Shown one piece after another: positions 25,427 through 33,790 of a stretch of DNA of 64,000 bases. The stretch is from Actinoplanes sp. L3-i22 (lineage in GTDB: Bacteria > Actinomycetota > Actinomycetes > Mycobacteriales > Micromonosporaceae), in assembly GCF_019704555.1 (NCBI RefSeq), contig NZ_AP024745.1, positions 8,130,501-8,194,500 of the forward strand. Direction: 5' to 3'. How positions within the stretch are numbered: the stretch's first letter is position 1; each line of letters begins with the position of its first letter. The notes under the pieces are model-generated. The model was not told the DNA's origin, searched no databases, and worked only from the letters and a program-made list of their open reading frames with translations. The position numbers and the translations under genes are program-made.

Positions 25427-26353
25427 ATGATCGACTCGCGTCGGTTGCAGGTGCTCTCCGAGGTCGCCCGGCACGGCAGCTTCAACCGGGCCGCCGCCGA
25501 GCTGCGGCTCACGCCGTCCGCGGTGAGTCAGCAGATCAGTGCGCTGGAGCGCGGCCTGGGCACGCCGGTGGTCCGGCGCAGCACCCGCGGGGTCGAGCTG
25601 ACCGAGGCCGGCCTGGTCCTGATCGACGCCGCCGAGGCGATCAGCGCCGAGCTGGTCACCGCCCAGCGCGAGATCGACCGGCTGGCCACCGCCCGCACCG
25701 GCAAACTGACCGTCGCCACCTTCACCAGCGGCGGCCAGCGCCTGCTGCCGGCCGCGCTGACCCGGTTCACCGCCGCGTTCCCGGGCGTCGAGCTGACCGT
25801 GATCGAGTGCGAGCCGGAGGAGAGCCTGCCCCTGGTCCGTTCCGGGGCGGCCGAGCTGGCGCTGGCGTATTACTTCACCGGCCCGCCCCCGATCGTCGAC
25901 GGCGACCGTTCCGGCCTGGTCTGGACCCCGGTCCTGGACGATCCGATGTATATCGTGATGCCCGCCGACCATCCGCTGGCCGGCTCGTCCTCGCTGGGGA
26001 TCGGCGACCTGGGCGGCGAGCGCTGGGTGCACGGCTGCATCGGCCAGAGCGACATGATGGAGCACTACGCGGCGCTGGCCGGCGTCGAGCTGCGCGCCGC
26101 CTGCCGCGGGACGGACTACCAGTTCGCCCAGTCCCTGGTCCGCGCGGGCGTCGGCATCAGCTCGATTCCCGAGGTCGCCCTGACCAGCGACCCGGCCGGC
26201 CTGGTCGCGGTCCCGATGCGCCCGCCGGGCCCGTGCCGCTACATCGGCGTGGTGACCCCGAAGCGCCGGCCGTCCACCCTGGCCACCAGCCTGCTGGACA
26301 CTCTGCAGGAGGCGATCCGCCGGCTCACTCCGAACCCGCTGACCCGCCGCTGA
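25427..26353 (+). CDS. LysR-family transcriptional regulator
   Basis: A 308-residue regulator with an N-terminal winged helix-turn-helix (FNRAAAELRLTPSAVSQQIS, residues about 18-37) and a type-2 periplasmic-binding-like effector domain (about 90-295). ATG 25427 has AAGGA 8 bases upstream. Divergent from the EamA exporter, it likely binds the shared spacer and activates or represses the exporter when the effector is bound. Confidence 0.92.
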   Translation: MIDSRRLQVLSEVARHGSFNRAAAELRLTPSAVSQQISALERGLGTPVVRRSTRGVELTEAGLVLIDAAEAISAELVTAQREIDRLATARTGKLTVATFTSGGQRLLPAALTRFTAAFPGVELTVIECEPEESLPLVRSGAAELALAYYFTGPPPIVDGDRSGLVWTPVLDDPMYIVMPADHPLAGSSSLGIGDLGGERWVHGCIGQSDMMEHYAALAGVELRAACRGTDYQFAQSLVRAGVGISSIPEVALTSDPAGLVAVPMRPPGPCRYIGVVTPKRRPSTLATSLLDTLQEAIRRLTPNPLTRR

Positions 26354-26385
26354 GGGCCTGCTCGTCCGTACGTCGAAATCGGGTT

Positions 26386-26910
26386 TTAAAGGGTTGTCCA
26401 GTAACGCTTGAGCGTGCCGATCTCGGTCTCGCGGATGTCCTCGAGGACGCCGCCGTGCTTCTCGATCGTGCGCGCGGACGCCTCGTTCGTGACGTTGCAG
26501 GTGATCAGGACCCGGTCCAGCCCCCGCCGGCGCGCCTCGACCAGCATCTCGCCGAGCGCGAACGACGCCAGCCCGCGCCGCCGCTCCGCGGGCCGCACGC
26601 TGTAGCCGATGTGCCCGCCGGCCCGCAGCAGGAAGTCGTTCAGCTCGTGCCGCAGCCCGATCGCCCCGAGGTACCGATCCCCCTCGACGATCCACCGGAA
26701 CGTGCAGTGCACCCACCCCGCCGGCACCGGCAGCGCGTGGTCCTCCGCGCCGACCAACCCGTCCACCCAGGCGGCGAACCCCTCGGGCGTGTCCAGCTCG
26801 ACGCCGGGCCGCAGCCCCGCCCCGTCCTGATGAACCCCGGCCCCGAACTCGTCGCGCGCCGCGAGCCAGCTCTCCCGCAGCCGTGCCGTCGGCACGATCA
26901 ACTCAGGCAT
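26386..26910 (-). CDS. GNAT-family N-acetyltransferase
   Basis: A 174-residue acetyltransferase. The acetyl-CoA binding region appears as IGYSVRPAERRRGLASFALG (about residues 100-119), followed by VLITCNVTNEASARTIEKHGG, the C-terminal GNAT motif. The substrate is unknown. It converges with the LysR gene, 32 bases apart, and is divergent from the duplicated module beginning at 26951. Confidence 0.88.
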   Translation of the reverse strand: MPELIVPTARLRESWLAARDEFGAGVHQDGAGLRPGVELDTPEGFAAWVDGLVGAEDHALPVPAGWVHCTFRWIVEGDRYLGAIGLRHELNDFLLRAGGHIGYSVRPAERRRGLASFALGEMLVEARRRGLDRVLITCNVTNEASARTIEKHGGVLEDIRETEIGTLKRYWTTL

Positions 26911-26980
26911 GCCGAAACCCTATCGCCCGACTGCCTCCCGGCGAGGTCCGCCAACCTCGGTCCAGCCATAGAACATACGG

Positions 26981-28584
26981 GTGCATCAATGGATTTGGCA
27001 CCGCAACCTGGCTGGCGATCGCCGCCCGTTCCGCCGGCAGCGGCTCCGCCGAACTGGTCGAGCATTCCGTTCACGCGGCCATCCGCGGCGACGCCGACTG
27101 GTGGTCGCGGCACAATCCCGGGCAGTCCAGCGCGTTGGAGAAGAAGTGGGTCGACCCCGCCGCCGACCCCTTCCCGCTGGGGATCACCGAAAGCTTCAGC
27201 CCGAACGCGATCAAACATCTCCTCGACCGGATCCACGACAACGGCACGCTGGTCCCGGTCGAGGAGCCCTTCCGTGGCCGGCCCGTCGTCGGCATGGAGT
27301 GGGACGGCTGGTCAGCCCTGGTCACCACGGAATATCCGCAGACACTGGTCTGGTTCGGCGGCCCGATCACCAAATCCAGCCCGATCAAGCCGGCGTCCTG
27401 GACATCATCCGCACCCTCCACTGTCAAAACCATTTCGGCGTACGCGACGAACGCCGTCCCCCGGTATGCACTCGCCCCGGTTCCCCTGCCACAGGTGCCG
27501 TACGTCAGCGTCACCGTCAACGACGCTCCCGAGGATGCGGCGAATGCCGTCCAGCAGGCCGTCGCCAAGGTCCTCCCGCAAGCCGCCCAGCCCGGCGCCG
27601 GCCAGACTCCGGAAGAACCACCCGCCGAACAGTCGATGGTCGCGGAGGCGCCGATGACCTTCGCCAACCCGGCCCCGGCCATCCCCGGCCGCATCACCCG
27701 GATTCCGGTCAGCTACACCGCCGACCTGGTCAGCCCGGATCTGGCCGGCCCCTCGCAAGCGGTGATCGATCGGCTGCGCTCGCGCGGCATCGAGGTACCG
27801 GGAAACTCGAACCTGAACGACGTCGACGAGGTCCAGAAGGCGATCGCCTACCAAGCCCTGGACGTGATGTCCAGCCGGCCCGGCTTCCGCCCCGCCAAAG
27901 TGCTCGAGGTCGTAGAGAACGCATTCCGGGAAAATGCCGTACCTGAGCTGATGACCCTCACCCAGTCGGGTCGTCTGGACAATCCACAGGACCTTCCGGA
28001 AAGTTGAGCCAGCTCTCCTTCGAGATCGACCCCGATCCGGACGCACCCCAACCGGCGAACGGTACTATCGGTTTCCGGCGCGAGGTCCAGGTCGCCGCGA
28101 TCACATTGCGTGCCGATCCTCAGGCCCGCGTGCTGCTCGACGGCACCAAAGAGATAGACGGTCGAAAGTACAAGGCCGACCTGCTGATCGAGCGCAAGAA
28201 CTCGGGGCGGACCGAAACTGAAGCTTTTCAGATTAAAACGGTCAGCAGTGACAAACTGATCAGCAACTTGATCGATGCGTTGCGGCAGCTCAACGGTCGC
28301 AAAGGCCCGCGGCATCAACCGGGATTGCCGAGCAGGCTCCGCCGGACAGTAAACGGATCGTGCTGATCTACCTCGAGCCCGGCGCCGGCTGGGTACACGC
28401 CACCGACCGGGCCAGTCTGGAACGCAGGCTTTCCGGAAGTGGCCGGGCCGAGATACTGAAAGCCTGGTGCATGGATGACACGGCGGGGGCCGAGGAACTG
28501 CTCATCGTCAATCAGCTCGGCACGCATCGATGGACCAAGGAGCAGATGAATGCCCTCCTCAGAATCTCCGGAAATTGCGCCTGA
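26981..28584 (+). pseudogene. Broken copy of the membrane-anchored nuclease-like gene
   Basis: A decayed paralogue of the gene at 29377. It opens with GTG CAT CAA TGG, matching the THQW start of the intact copy, then loses the frame within about 10 codons and lacks most of the first 100 residues. From about 27060 the frame matches again (IRGDADWWSR against VRGDAAWWSR), but some 75 residues holding the CARDB-like domain are deleted in frame. At 28000-28002 one A is missing compared with the ancestral GAAAAGTTG, ending the frame in TGA. Past it the nuclease-like region continues in a second frame to about 28300, then a further net one-base loss moves the end (VLIYLEPGAGW to LLRISGNCA) into a third frame. 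The key residues E, D and QIK remain readable. Four separate lesions make function unlikely. Confidence 0.85.
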
Positions 28585-28585
28585 T

Positions 28586-29257
28586 GTGAACAACTGGAAC
28601 TCGTGGAAGACCGACGAGATCTTCATCTGGAGTTCCCACATCCCGCGGATCACCGAGGGCGAGCGGGTCACCGCCTGGCAGGATGCCGTCCTCCGGGCCG
28701 GTGAGCGGCACGACATCCTGCGAATAGTCGCCAACGACTGGGGTTACCACCGCGTTCGGGACGGTTCCATCTTCGACTGGATCGCCGCCCACGGTGACGT
28801 CATCGAGTCGTACGGCACCTTTCCGACCGGCTTTCTCCTCGGCCGGTTCGCCTCCTACACCCCGGCATCCCGCATTGCCTTCGCCACCGCTGACGGCCGG
28901 ACCGAGGGTTGGTTCACCGACGTCGCCGAACTGGCCCAAGCCGCCGGCCTGCCCCCACACGGCTGGATCCATCCGCCGATCGCCATCGAGCCGAGCTACT
29001 GGGACCATGACGACAGCTTCACCGTCAGCATCTCCACCGCCACCGACATCTGGTTCCCGCACAACTACAAAGGACATCGGACCGGCCCGCAACCCATCGA
29101 CAACCGCATCGTCTCGGCGTGGAACGCTCCTCGCCTGAACGCCTTCCTCACCGAGGTCCACACCGCCTGCCAAGCGCTCGGCGGCACCTGGGAATGGACC
29201 AGAACCCCACCCGGCTTCTACGAAGTCGACCACCAAGGCCTCGTTCAGATCTATTGA
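28586..29257 (+). CDS. Unrecognised soluble protein, candidate immunity protein (copy 1)
   Basis: A 223-residue protein of unknown family with no signal peptide or membrane segment; it is aromatic-rich (many Trp, Phe, Tyr). It pairs with the small gene of unit 2, sharing NNWN, FKTDE/WKTDE, DWGY, EGWFT, TATDIWFPHN, RLNAFL and LGG-W-W, with roughly 45 percent identity by eye. I start it at GTG 28586 because similarity begins exactly there; an ATG at 28550 lies inside the other gene's frame. It follows the pseudogene by one base and has stayed intact although its partner is broken, as expected of an immunity protein that still protects against a relative. Confidence 0.75.
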   Translation: MNNWNSWKTDEIFIWSSHIPRITEGERVTAWQDAVLRAGERHDILRIVANDWGYHRVRDGSIFDWIAAHGDVIESYGTFPTGFLLGRFASYTPASRIAFATADGRTEGWFTDVAELAQAAGLPPHGWIHPPIAIEPSYWDHDDSFTVSISTATDIWFPHNYKGHRTGPQPIDNRIVSAWNAPRLNAFLTEVHTACQALGGTWEWTRTPPGFYEVDHQGLVQIY

Positions 29258-29376
29258 TCATCTACGCGGTTCGCGTCGGCCCGGACATGCCAGTCTCATC
29301 CTTAAGATCGAATAAATTGAATCATCTCTCGTTCTGAGCCAACCTCGGTCCGGCCACATCGGACACGGGGAGAACG

Positions 29377-31374
29377 ATGATTCAGACGCACCAGTGGATG
29401 CCGCAGCCCTCGGCCCCGGTCCGGCCCGACAAACGCATCCTGGTGATCGCGGCCGCCCTGGCCATGATCTGCGCCGTAGCCCTCGCCCTGCTGATAACCC
29501 GCCGCAACGCCCCCGGCCCCGGCAATTCCCAGCAGGAAATCGTCACCGCCCTGCGCGACCAGCCCGCCACCACGGTCCAGGTGGGCTGGTTCGACCCGGC
29601 CGGCTCCTCGATCACCGGCGGCTTCACCGTCACCGCCGACGGCATCGCTTCCGGCAAGATCGCCGACCCGGTCTCCGGCACGGCCCACTACGCGGCAAGC
29701 CACGGCGACGTAGCCGTCCGAGGCGACGCCGCCTGGTGGTCCCGCCGAGCCCCGGACCAGGTCACCAGCGTCCAGAAACATTGGGTCACCCCGGCGACGA
29801 ACCCGTTCCCGATGGACGTACCGGCCGCCCTCGGCCCGGCCGGACTCGCGGACACCGTCGAGCACATCCTCGCCGGCGGCACCCCGACCGCCACCGACGA
29901 CACCTTCCGCGGCCGGCCAGTCACGGGCTTCGAGCGTGACGGCTGGACCGCCCTGCTGAGCGACCGGAAGATCGTCTGGCTCGGCGGCCCGGTCACCCGC
30001 ACCGCCCCGATCAAACCGGTCGTCTCTTCCTTCAAGATCAAGACCGGTTTCCGGTACGCCCTCAGCCCCGTCGCCGTCCCCGAACCCCCTTACGTCAGCA
30101 TCACCGTCCCACCCACCCCGGACGCCGGCGCCGCCGCCCGGTCCACCCGCGAGGCCGTCGCCAAGATCCTCCCGCCGGTGACCGAGGCGACCCCGGCAGC
30201 AGGTCAGGCCACCACCGCATCACCCGCACAGGCCGCCCTGATCCCGAAGCTGCCGGCCTTCGAGACCAGGATCAACGCCACCAACTGCTCGGGCGCCACC
30301 TGCTCCTGGACGGTGACGGTGACCAACGTCGGCGACGCCACGGGCGAGGCCTCGGTCCTCGCCACGGCCAGCCCCGGCATGCCCACCCGCACGATCCCGG
30401 TCGGCAAGCTCAAGCCGGGCCAGAGCCACACCACCCCGCCGATGACGTTCGCGAACCCGGCCCCGTCGATCCCCGGCAAGAACACCCAGGTCCCGCTCAC
30501 CTTCACCGCGGACGTCTACAGCCCCCAGTTGAACGGCCCGTCCCCGGCCGCCGAGCAGCGCCTCCGGAACCGGAACCTGGACCCGGCCACGTCGAACACC
30601 CTGAGCGGACTCGACCCCACCCAGTACGCGACCGCCCTGAAAGCCCTGGACGTGATGTCCCGCCGGCCGGGCTTCAACCCGGCCCAGGTGATGAGCGGTG
30701 TAGAAAACGCCATCACCCAGGGCGCCCTCCCCGAACTCCAGGCCCTGATCAGCTCCGGCCGCCCGGAAAACCCCCAGGATCTTCCGCAGAAGCTGAAGAA
30801 CCTGACTTTCGAAATCGACCCGGATCCAGCCGGCACGCAACCTGCCGCGGAACAAATCGGATACCGCCGAGAGATTCAATTCGCCGCCCAGACCATCCGG
30901 ACCGACCCTACGGCGAGGGTGCTGCTGGATGGCGCCGAACGGGTCGGGGGCCGAAATTACAAGGTCGATGTCCTGATCCGTAAGAACGGCTCGCAACGTT
31001 CACGTGATGTCGCCATTCAAATAAAGACGGTAAGCAGCGACAGACTGGCCTCCAACCTCAAGACGGCTCTGAAGCAGCTCAACGGGAGGAGCGGCATCGA
31101 TCCCGCGATCGGCGCGCCGGAAAGCGCTCCGCCCGGCAGTACTCGCGTGGCACTGATCTATCTGGAACCCGCCGCGTGGAGTATGCATGCCATGGGCCGC
31201 GCCGATCTGGAGTGGGTCCTGGGCCGGAGAAGCCGCAACGAGGTCTTGAAGGACTGGTGCTTCAATGGAAAAGCCCAGGCCGACGAGGTCGTCATCGTGA
31301 ACCAGGCAGGGACTCATCGATGGACCAGGGATCAGATGAACACGCTGCTTCGCGTTGACGGCCTCTGTGCCTGA
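29377..31374 (+). CDS. Membrane-anchored protein with C-terminal PD-(D/E)XK-like region, candidate toxin
   Basis: A 665-residue protein I do not recognise as a named family. Residues 1-20 are cytoplasmic, 21-41 form one transmembrane helix. Residues about 65-235 resemble actinobacterial LppX/LprG-type lipoprotein domains (GGFTVTADGIASGKI, GDAAWWSRR). Residues about 285-380 look like a CARDB-type Ig fold. After a Pro-rich helical linker, residues about 475-600 show beta strands with Glu499, Asp531 in YKVDVLI and Gln548-Ile-Lys550, the order of a PD-(D/E)XK nuclease core in a QxK variant. The last 65 residues are conserved in the broken copy. ATG 29377 has GGGGAG 7 bases upstream. Its architecture, a membrane stalk ending in a nuclease-like tip next to a small soluble gene, suggests a contact-dependent or released toxin; this is inference. 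Confidence 0.7.
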   Translation: MIQTHQWMPQPSAPVRPDKRILVIAAALAMICAVALALLITRRNAPGPGNSQQEIVTALRDQPATTVQVGWFDPAGSSITGGFTVTADGIASGKIADPVSGTAHYAASHGDVAVRGDAAWWSRRAPDQVTSVQKHWVTPATNPFPMDVPAALGPAGLADTVEHILAGGTPTATDDTFRGRPVTGFERDGWTALLSDRKIVWLGGPVTRTAPIKPVVSSFKIKTGFRYALSPVAVPEPPYVSITVPPTPDAGAAARSTREAVAKILPPVTEATPAAGQATTASPAQAALIPKLPAFETRINATNCSGATCSWTVTVTNVGDATGEASVLATASPGMPTRTIPVGKLKPGQSHTTPPMTFANPAPSIPGKNTQVPLTFTADVYSPQLNGPSPAAEQRLRNRNLDPATSNTLSGLDPTQYATALKALDVMSRRPGFNPAQVMSGVENAITQGALPELQALISSGRPENPQDLPQKLKNLTFEIDPDPAGTQPAAEQIGYRREIQFAAQTIRTDPTARVLLDGAERVGGRNYKVDVLIRKNGSQRSRDVAIQIKTVSSDRLASNLKTALKQLNGRSGIDPAIGAPESAPPGSTRVALIYLEPAAWSMHAMGRADLEWVLGRRSRNEVLKDWCFNGKAQADEVVIVNQAGTHRWTRDQMNTLLRVDGLCA

Positions 31375-31405
31375 GTCGCTCGCCCGAGAAGGATTTACGG
31401 TTCCG

Positions 31406-32098
31406 GTGAACAACTGGAATGTCTTCAAGACCGACGAGGCCTTCGTCTGGAGGTCCGAGATGCCACCGGTTCCCACCGAGCGGCTCCTGGACTGGCAACG
31501 CATCGTGCTGGAGGCCGGCGACCGGCACGAGGTGATGCGGGTTCTCGACGCGCCGGATTGGGGCTATCAGCGGGATCGGGACGGGCCGGTGGTGGCCTGG
31601 CTGGAGCGGCACGGCGAGCGCATCGAGCCGATGGATTCCTACCCGGCCGGATTCCTTGTCGGCCATGGACAGGCGTACACATGTGCGGCGCGCCTGGCGT
31701 ACCTCAACCGGGATGACATCGTCGAGGGCTGGTTCACCAACCTGGGCGAGGCCGCGCTGGCGGCGGGAGTCTTCTACCCGGGCGGAGGCTATCCACCGAT
31801 CTCGGTGGACACGGCGCCGGCGTGGCGCGAGGAGGGCTTCACCGCCCACATCGCGACCGCAACCGACATCTGGTTCCCGCACAACATGATGGGGAGCCGA
31901 GGCGAACCGGCCGACAACCGCACCCTTTCCCGAATCAACGCGGCCCGGCTGAACGCCTTTCTCCGCGAGTTCCGCGACGCGTGCCGGGACCTGGGCGGGG
32001 ACTGGTCCTGGACCCCGCACCGGCCCGGCACCTGGGAGGTCGACGACCAGGGCTTCGTCAGCGAAGGCAGCGAAGGCAGCGAAGGCAGCGAAGCCTAG
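31406..32098 (+). CDS. Unrecognised soluble protein, candidate immunity protein (copy 2)
   Basis: A 230-residue paralogue of the protein at 28586. GTG 31406 is preferred because similarity to copy 1 begins at this Val-Asn-Asn-Trp; upstream in-frame TTG 31355 and GTG 31367 would overlap or abut the end of the large gene. No membrane segment, no known motif. The strongest shared blocks are DWGY, EGWFTN, ATATDIWFPHN and ARLNAFLREF. The C-terminus ends in four SEG-type units encoded by a 9-base tandem repeat that copy 1 lacks. It lies 31 bases after its candidate toxin and is surely co-transcribed. It converges with the DUF305 gene with overlapping stops. Confidence 0.75.
   Translation: MNNWNVFKTDEAFVWRSEMPPVPTERLLDWQRIVLEAGDRHEVMRVLDAPDWGYQRDRDGPVVAWLERHGERIEPMDSYPAGFLVGHGQAYTCAARLAYLNRDDIVEGWFTNLGEAALAAGVFYPGGGYPPISVDTAPAWREEGFTAHIATATDIWFPHNMMGSRGEPADNRTLSRINAARLNAFLREFRDACRDLGGDWSWTPHRPGTWEVDDQGFVSEGSEGSEGSEA
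32060..32095 (+). repeat. 9-base tandem repeat coding a Ser-Glu-Gly tail
   Basis: AGCGAAGGC occurs three times followed by AGCGAAGCC, directly before the TAG stop. It adds an acidic flexible tail and is a likely site of slippage. Confidence 0.9.
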
Positions 32099-32691
32099 GC
32101 GGCCAGCCGGAGCAGCCGCTGGATCTGGGCCTGCCGAGTCTCGACCATCTTCGCCGCCAGGCTCTTCGCCGGCGGATACGACCCGGACGCCGACTCCATC
32201 CGCAACGTCTCCATCCCGTTGTGCAGGTTCCCGAGCAGCAGACTCACCACGGTCCGGTCGAAGTCGGCGCCCCGCGTCGCTTCCAGGTCGGCGAAGTCGG
32301 ACTCCCGAAGCGCATGCAACTCCCCGTGCCCGGCGTGCACCCCCGCCGACGGATCCGCGCTGACCGGTTTCGACCACCCGAGCAGCCACCTCTCCATCGT
32401 CCCGCTCTCGCCCTTCCACTGACCGCGCAGCTCCCCCGCGATCGCTTTGATCTCCGGGTTCCCGGCGCGCTCCACGGCGAGGCCGGCCAGCCGGTCCCCT
32501 TCGGTGATCTGGGTGATCCCCATCTGCAGGAACATCACGTCGACGTCGTTGACCTCGGCGGACGGAATCGGAGCCGGGGCGGCCGGGGGCGGAGCGGAGG
32601 ACCCGCAGCCGGCCAGGAACAGGGCCGAGAGCAGCAGCAAGGCCGAAGCGGCCCGGCGAACCGGACCGCTCGGCATCATCGAGATCGACAT
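32095..32691 (-). CDS. DUF305-family lipoprotein
   Basis: A 198-residue exported lipoprotein: the signal ends LFLAGC, a good lipobox, so it is anchored to the outer face of the membrane. The rest is a helical DUF305 (ferritin-like) domain, seen as VDVMFLQMGITQITEGDRLA, MERWLLGW and LLLGNLHNGME. Some DUF305 proteins bind copper through paired histidines; here those HH pairs are largely replaced, while a cluster HAGHGELH remains in the middle. ATG 32691 is only 2 bases past the stop of the polysaccharide monooxygenase gene, so both are one operon with coupled translation. Confidence 0.8.
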   Translation of the reverse strand: MSISMMPSGPVRRAASALLLLSALFLAGCGSSAPPPAAPAPIPSAEVNDVDVMFLQMGITQITEGDRLAGLAVERAGNPEIKAIAGELRGQWKGESGTMERWLLGWSKPVSADPSAGVHAGHGELHALRESDFADLEATRGADFDRTVVSLLLGNLHNGMETLRMESASGSYPPAKSLAAKMVETRQAQIQRLLRLAA

Positions 32692-32693
32692 CG

Positions 32694-33446
32694 TTACAGC
32701 GCGGTCCACAGAGCCGGCACGTTCGGCGGCTCCCACCCGGTCAGCGCGGTGTGCGGCTGCCGGCACTGGTACGACTTACCGGCATAGGTCACCTTGTCGC
32801 CCACCTTGTACGCGACCCCGGCCGCCCACGTCGTGGTCCCGGAGGTCGGGGGCGTGGTGGTCGGTGCCGTGGTCGGGGGTGTGGTGGTGGGTGCCGTGGT
32901 CGGCGTGGTGGTCGGCGGGGTCGTGGTGCCCCCGCCGCCGATGTTCAGGTCCACGCAGGAGTAGAACGCGTTGACCGTGTCCGCGATGTTCCACCGGGCG
33001 AGCACCGTCTGCCGCCCGGTGAACCCCTTCATGCTGACCGTGTGCGACTTGGTCGCCCCCGGCTGCGCCCCGCCGTCGTTGAACGACGCCAGAAGCGTGT
33101 TGCCGATGAAGTATTCCCAGGTCGCGGTCGAGTGCCGGGCGGTGAGCACCCAGTTGAAGGTGACCGTCTGACCGACCGAGGCCGCCGGCCAGCTCTTGCC
33201 GCTGTCGTTGAGCACAGTGAAACGGCTGCCGCCACCGTTGCACTGCGTGGACCCCTTCGGGGCTTCGACGCTCTGCGGTTCGTAGACGATGTCGCCGCAG
33301 CCGGTCACGGCACCGCTCGCGCAGTTGGCCTGACGGCTGGGCGGGGACGAGATATATCCGTGCGCGAAGGCCGGGCTGGCCGCCACGAACAGCGATCCGA
33401 GGACCGCCGCGACGGTCAGCGCGGGCAGGGTGAAACGACGTCTCAT
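32694..33446 (-). CDS. AA10 lytic polysaccharide monooxygenase with CBM5/12
   Basis: A 250-residue secreted copper enzyme that oxidatively cleaves chitin or cellulose. The signal peptide ends at AFA, exposing His29 (HGYISSPPSRQ) as the N-terminal copper ligand; the second brace histidine is in LTARHSTATWEYF. The catalytic domain runs to about residue 165, followed by a Thr/Pro linker and a carbohydrate-binding module of the chitin-binding 5/12 type (WAAGVAYKVGDKVTYAGKSY). ATG 33446 has AAGGAG 6 bases upstream. The promoter region carries a perfect inverted repeat. It is the first gene of an operon with the DUF305 lipoprotein. Confidence 0.93.
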   Translation of the reverse strand: MRRRFTLPALTVAAVLGSLFVAASPAFAHGYISSPPSRQANCASGAVTGCGDIVYEPQSVEAPKGSTQCNGGGSRFTVLNDSGKSWPAASVGQTVTFNWVLTARHSTATWEYFIGNTLLASFNDGGAQPGATKSHTVSMKGFTGRQTVLARWNIADTVNAFYSCVDLNIGGGGTTTPPTTTPTTAPTTTPPTTAPTTTPPTSGTTTWAAGVAYKVGDKVTYAGKSYQCRQPHTALTGWEPPNVPALWTAL

Positions 33447-33503
33447 CAGGCGCTCCTTGCTGAGAACGGGGGACGACGTGTTCACCAACGTAAATGAATT
33501 CGA

Positions 33504-33525
33504 CTTAACAGTAAACACTGTTAAG
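33504..33525. promoter_or_regulatory. Inverted repeat upstream of the monooxygenase gene, probable operator
   Basis: CTTAACAGT (33504-33512) and ACTGTTAAG (33517-33525) are perfect 9-base arms separated by AAAC, 58 bases upstream of the ATG. The AT-rich palindrome stands out in GC-rich DNA and is placed where a regulator of the polysaccharide-degrading operon would bind. It does not match the DasR or CebR consensus. Confidence 0.6.
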
Positions 33526-33578
33526 GAATCTTTAGGGCAATACCCAAAACCGCATTTTTCGTACGATCGTATGCGCGC

Positions 33579-33778
33579 ACCTCGGAGGGCGAGCTGTTCG
33601 GCGCCGCACGGGCGCTCGGCCTGGGCGTGCTGCCGTGGAGCCGGCCGCGGTGTCCCTGGCCTGGGTCCGCCAGCAGGCCCCGGTCACCTCGACGATCGTC
33701 GGCGCCCGCACCGTCGCCCAGCTCACCGCCAACCTGGCCGCCCTGAAGGTGCCCCTCTCCCCCGCCCACCTGGCCTGA
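33579..33778 (+). pseudogene. Remnant of an aldo/keto reductase gene
   Basis: Two short pieces in different frames resemble the C-terminal half of an aldo/keto reductase: ELFGAARALGLGVLPWS from 33579 and AAVSLAWVRQQAPVTSTIVG from 33644, the latter ending in a natural stop at 33776-33778. The middle and the whole N-terminal part are missing. No start or ribosome binding site serves it. Confidence 0.65.
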
Positions 33779-33790
33779 CCAGACCGACCG

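Larger units (their letters stand above)
26951..32098 (+). repeat. Tandem duplication of a two-gene module
   Basis: Unit 1 is about 26951-29257 and unit 2 about 29339-32098. The same untranslated sequence opens both: CCAACCTCGGTCC(A/G)GCCA at 26951 and 29339. Each unit has a large gene followed within about 30 bases by a small gene, and both products match their counterparts over most of their length. Unit 1 has lost parts of the large gene. The DNA identity is low enough that the duplication looks old. Confidence 0.85.
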
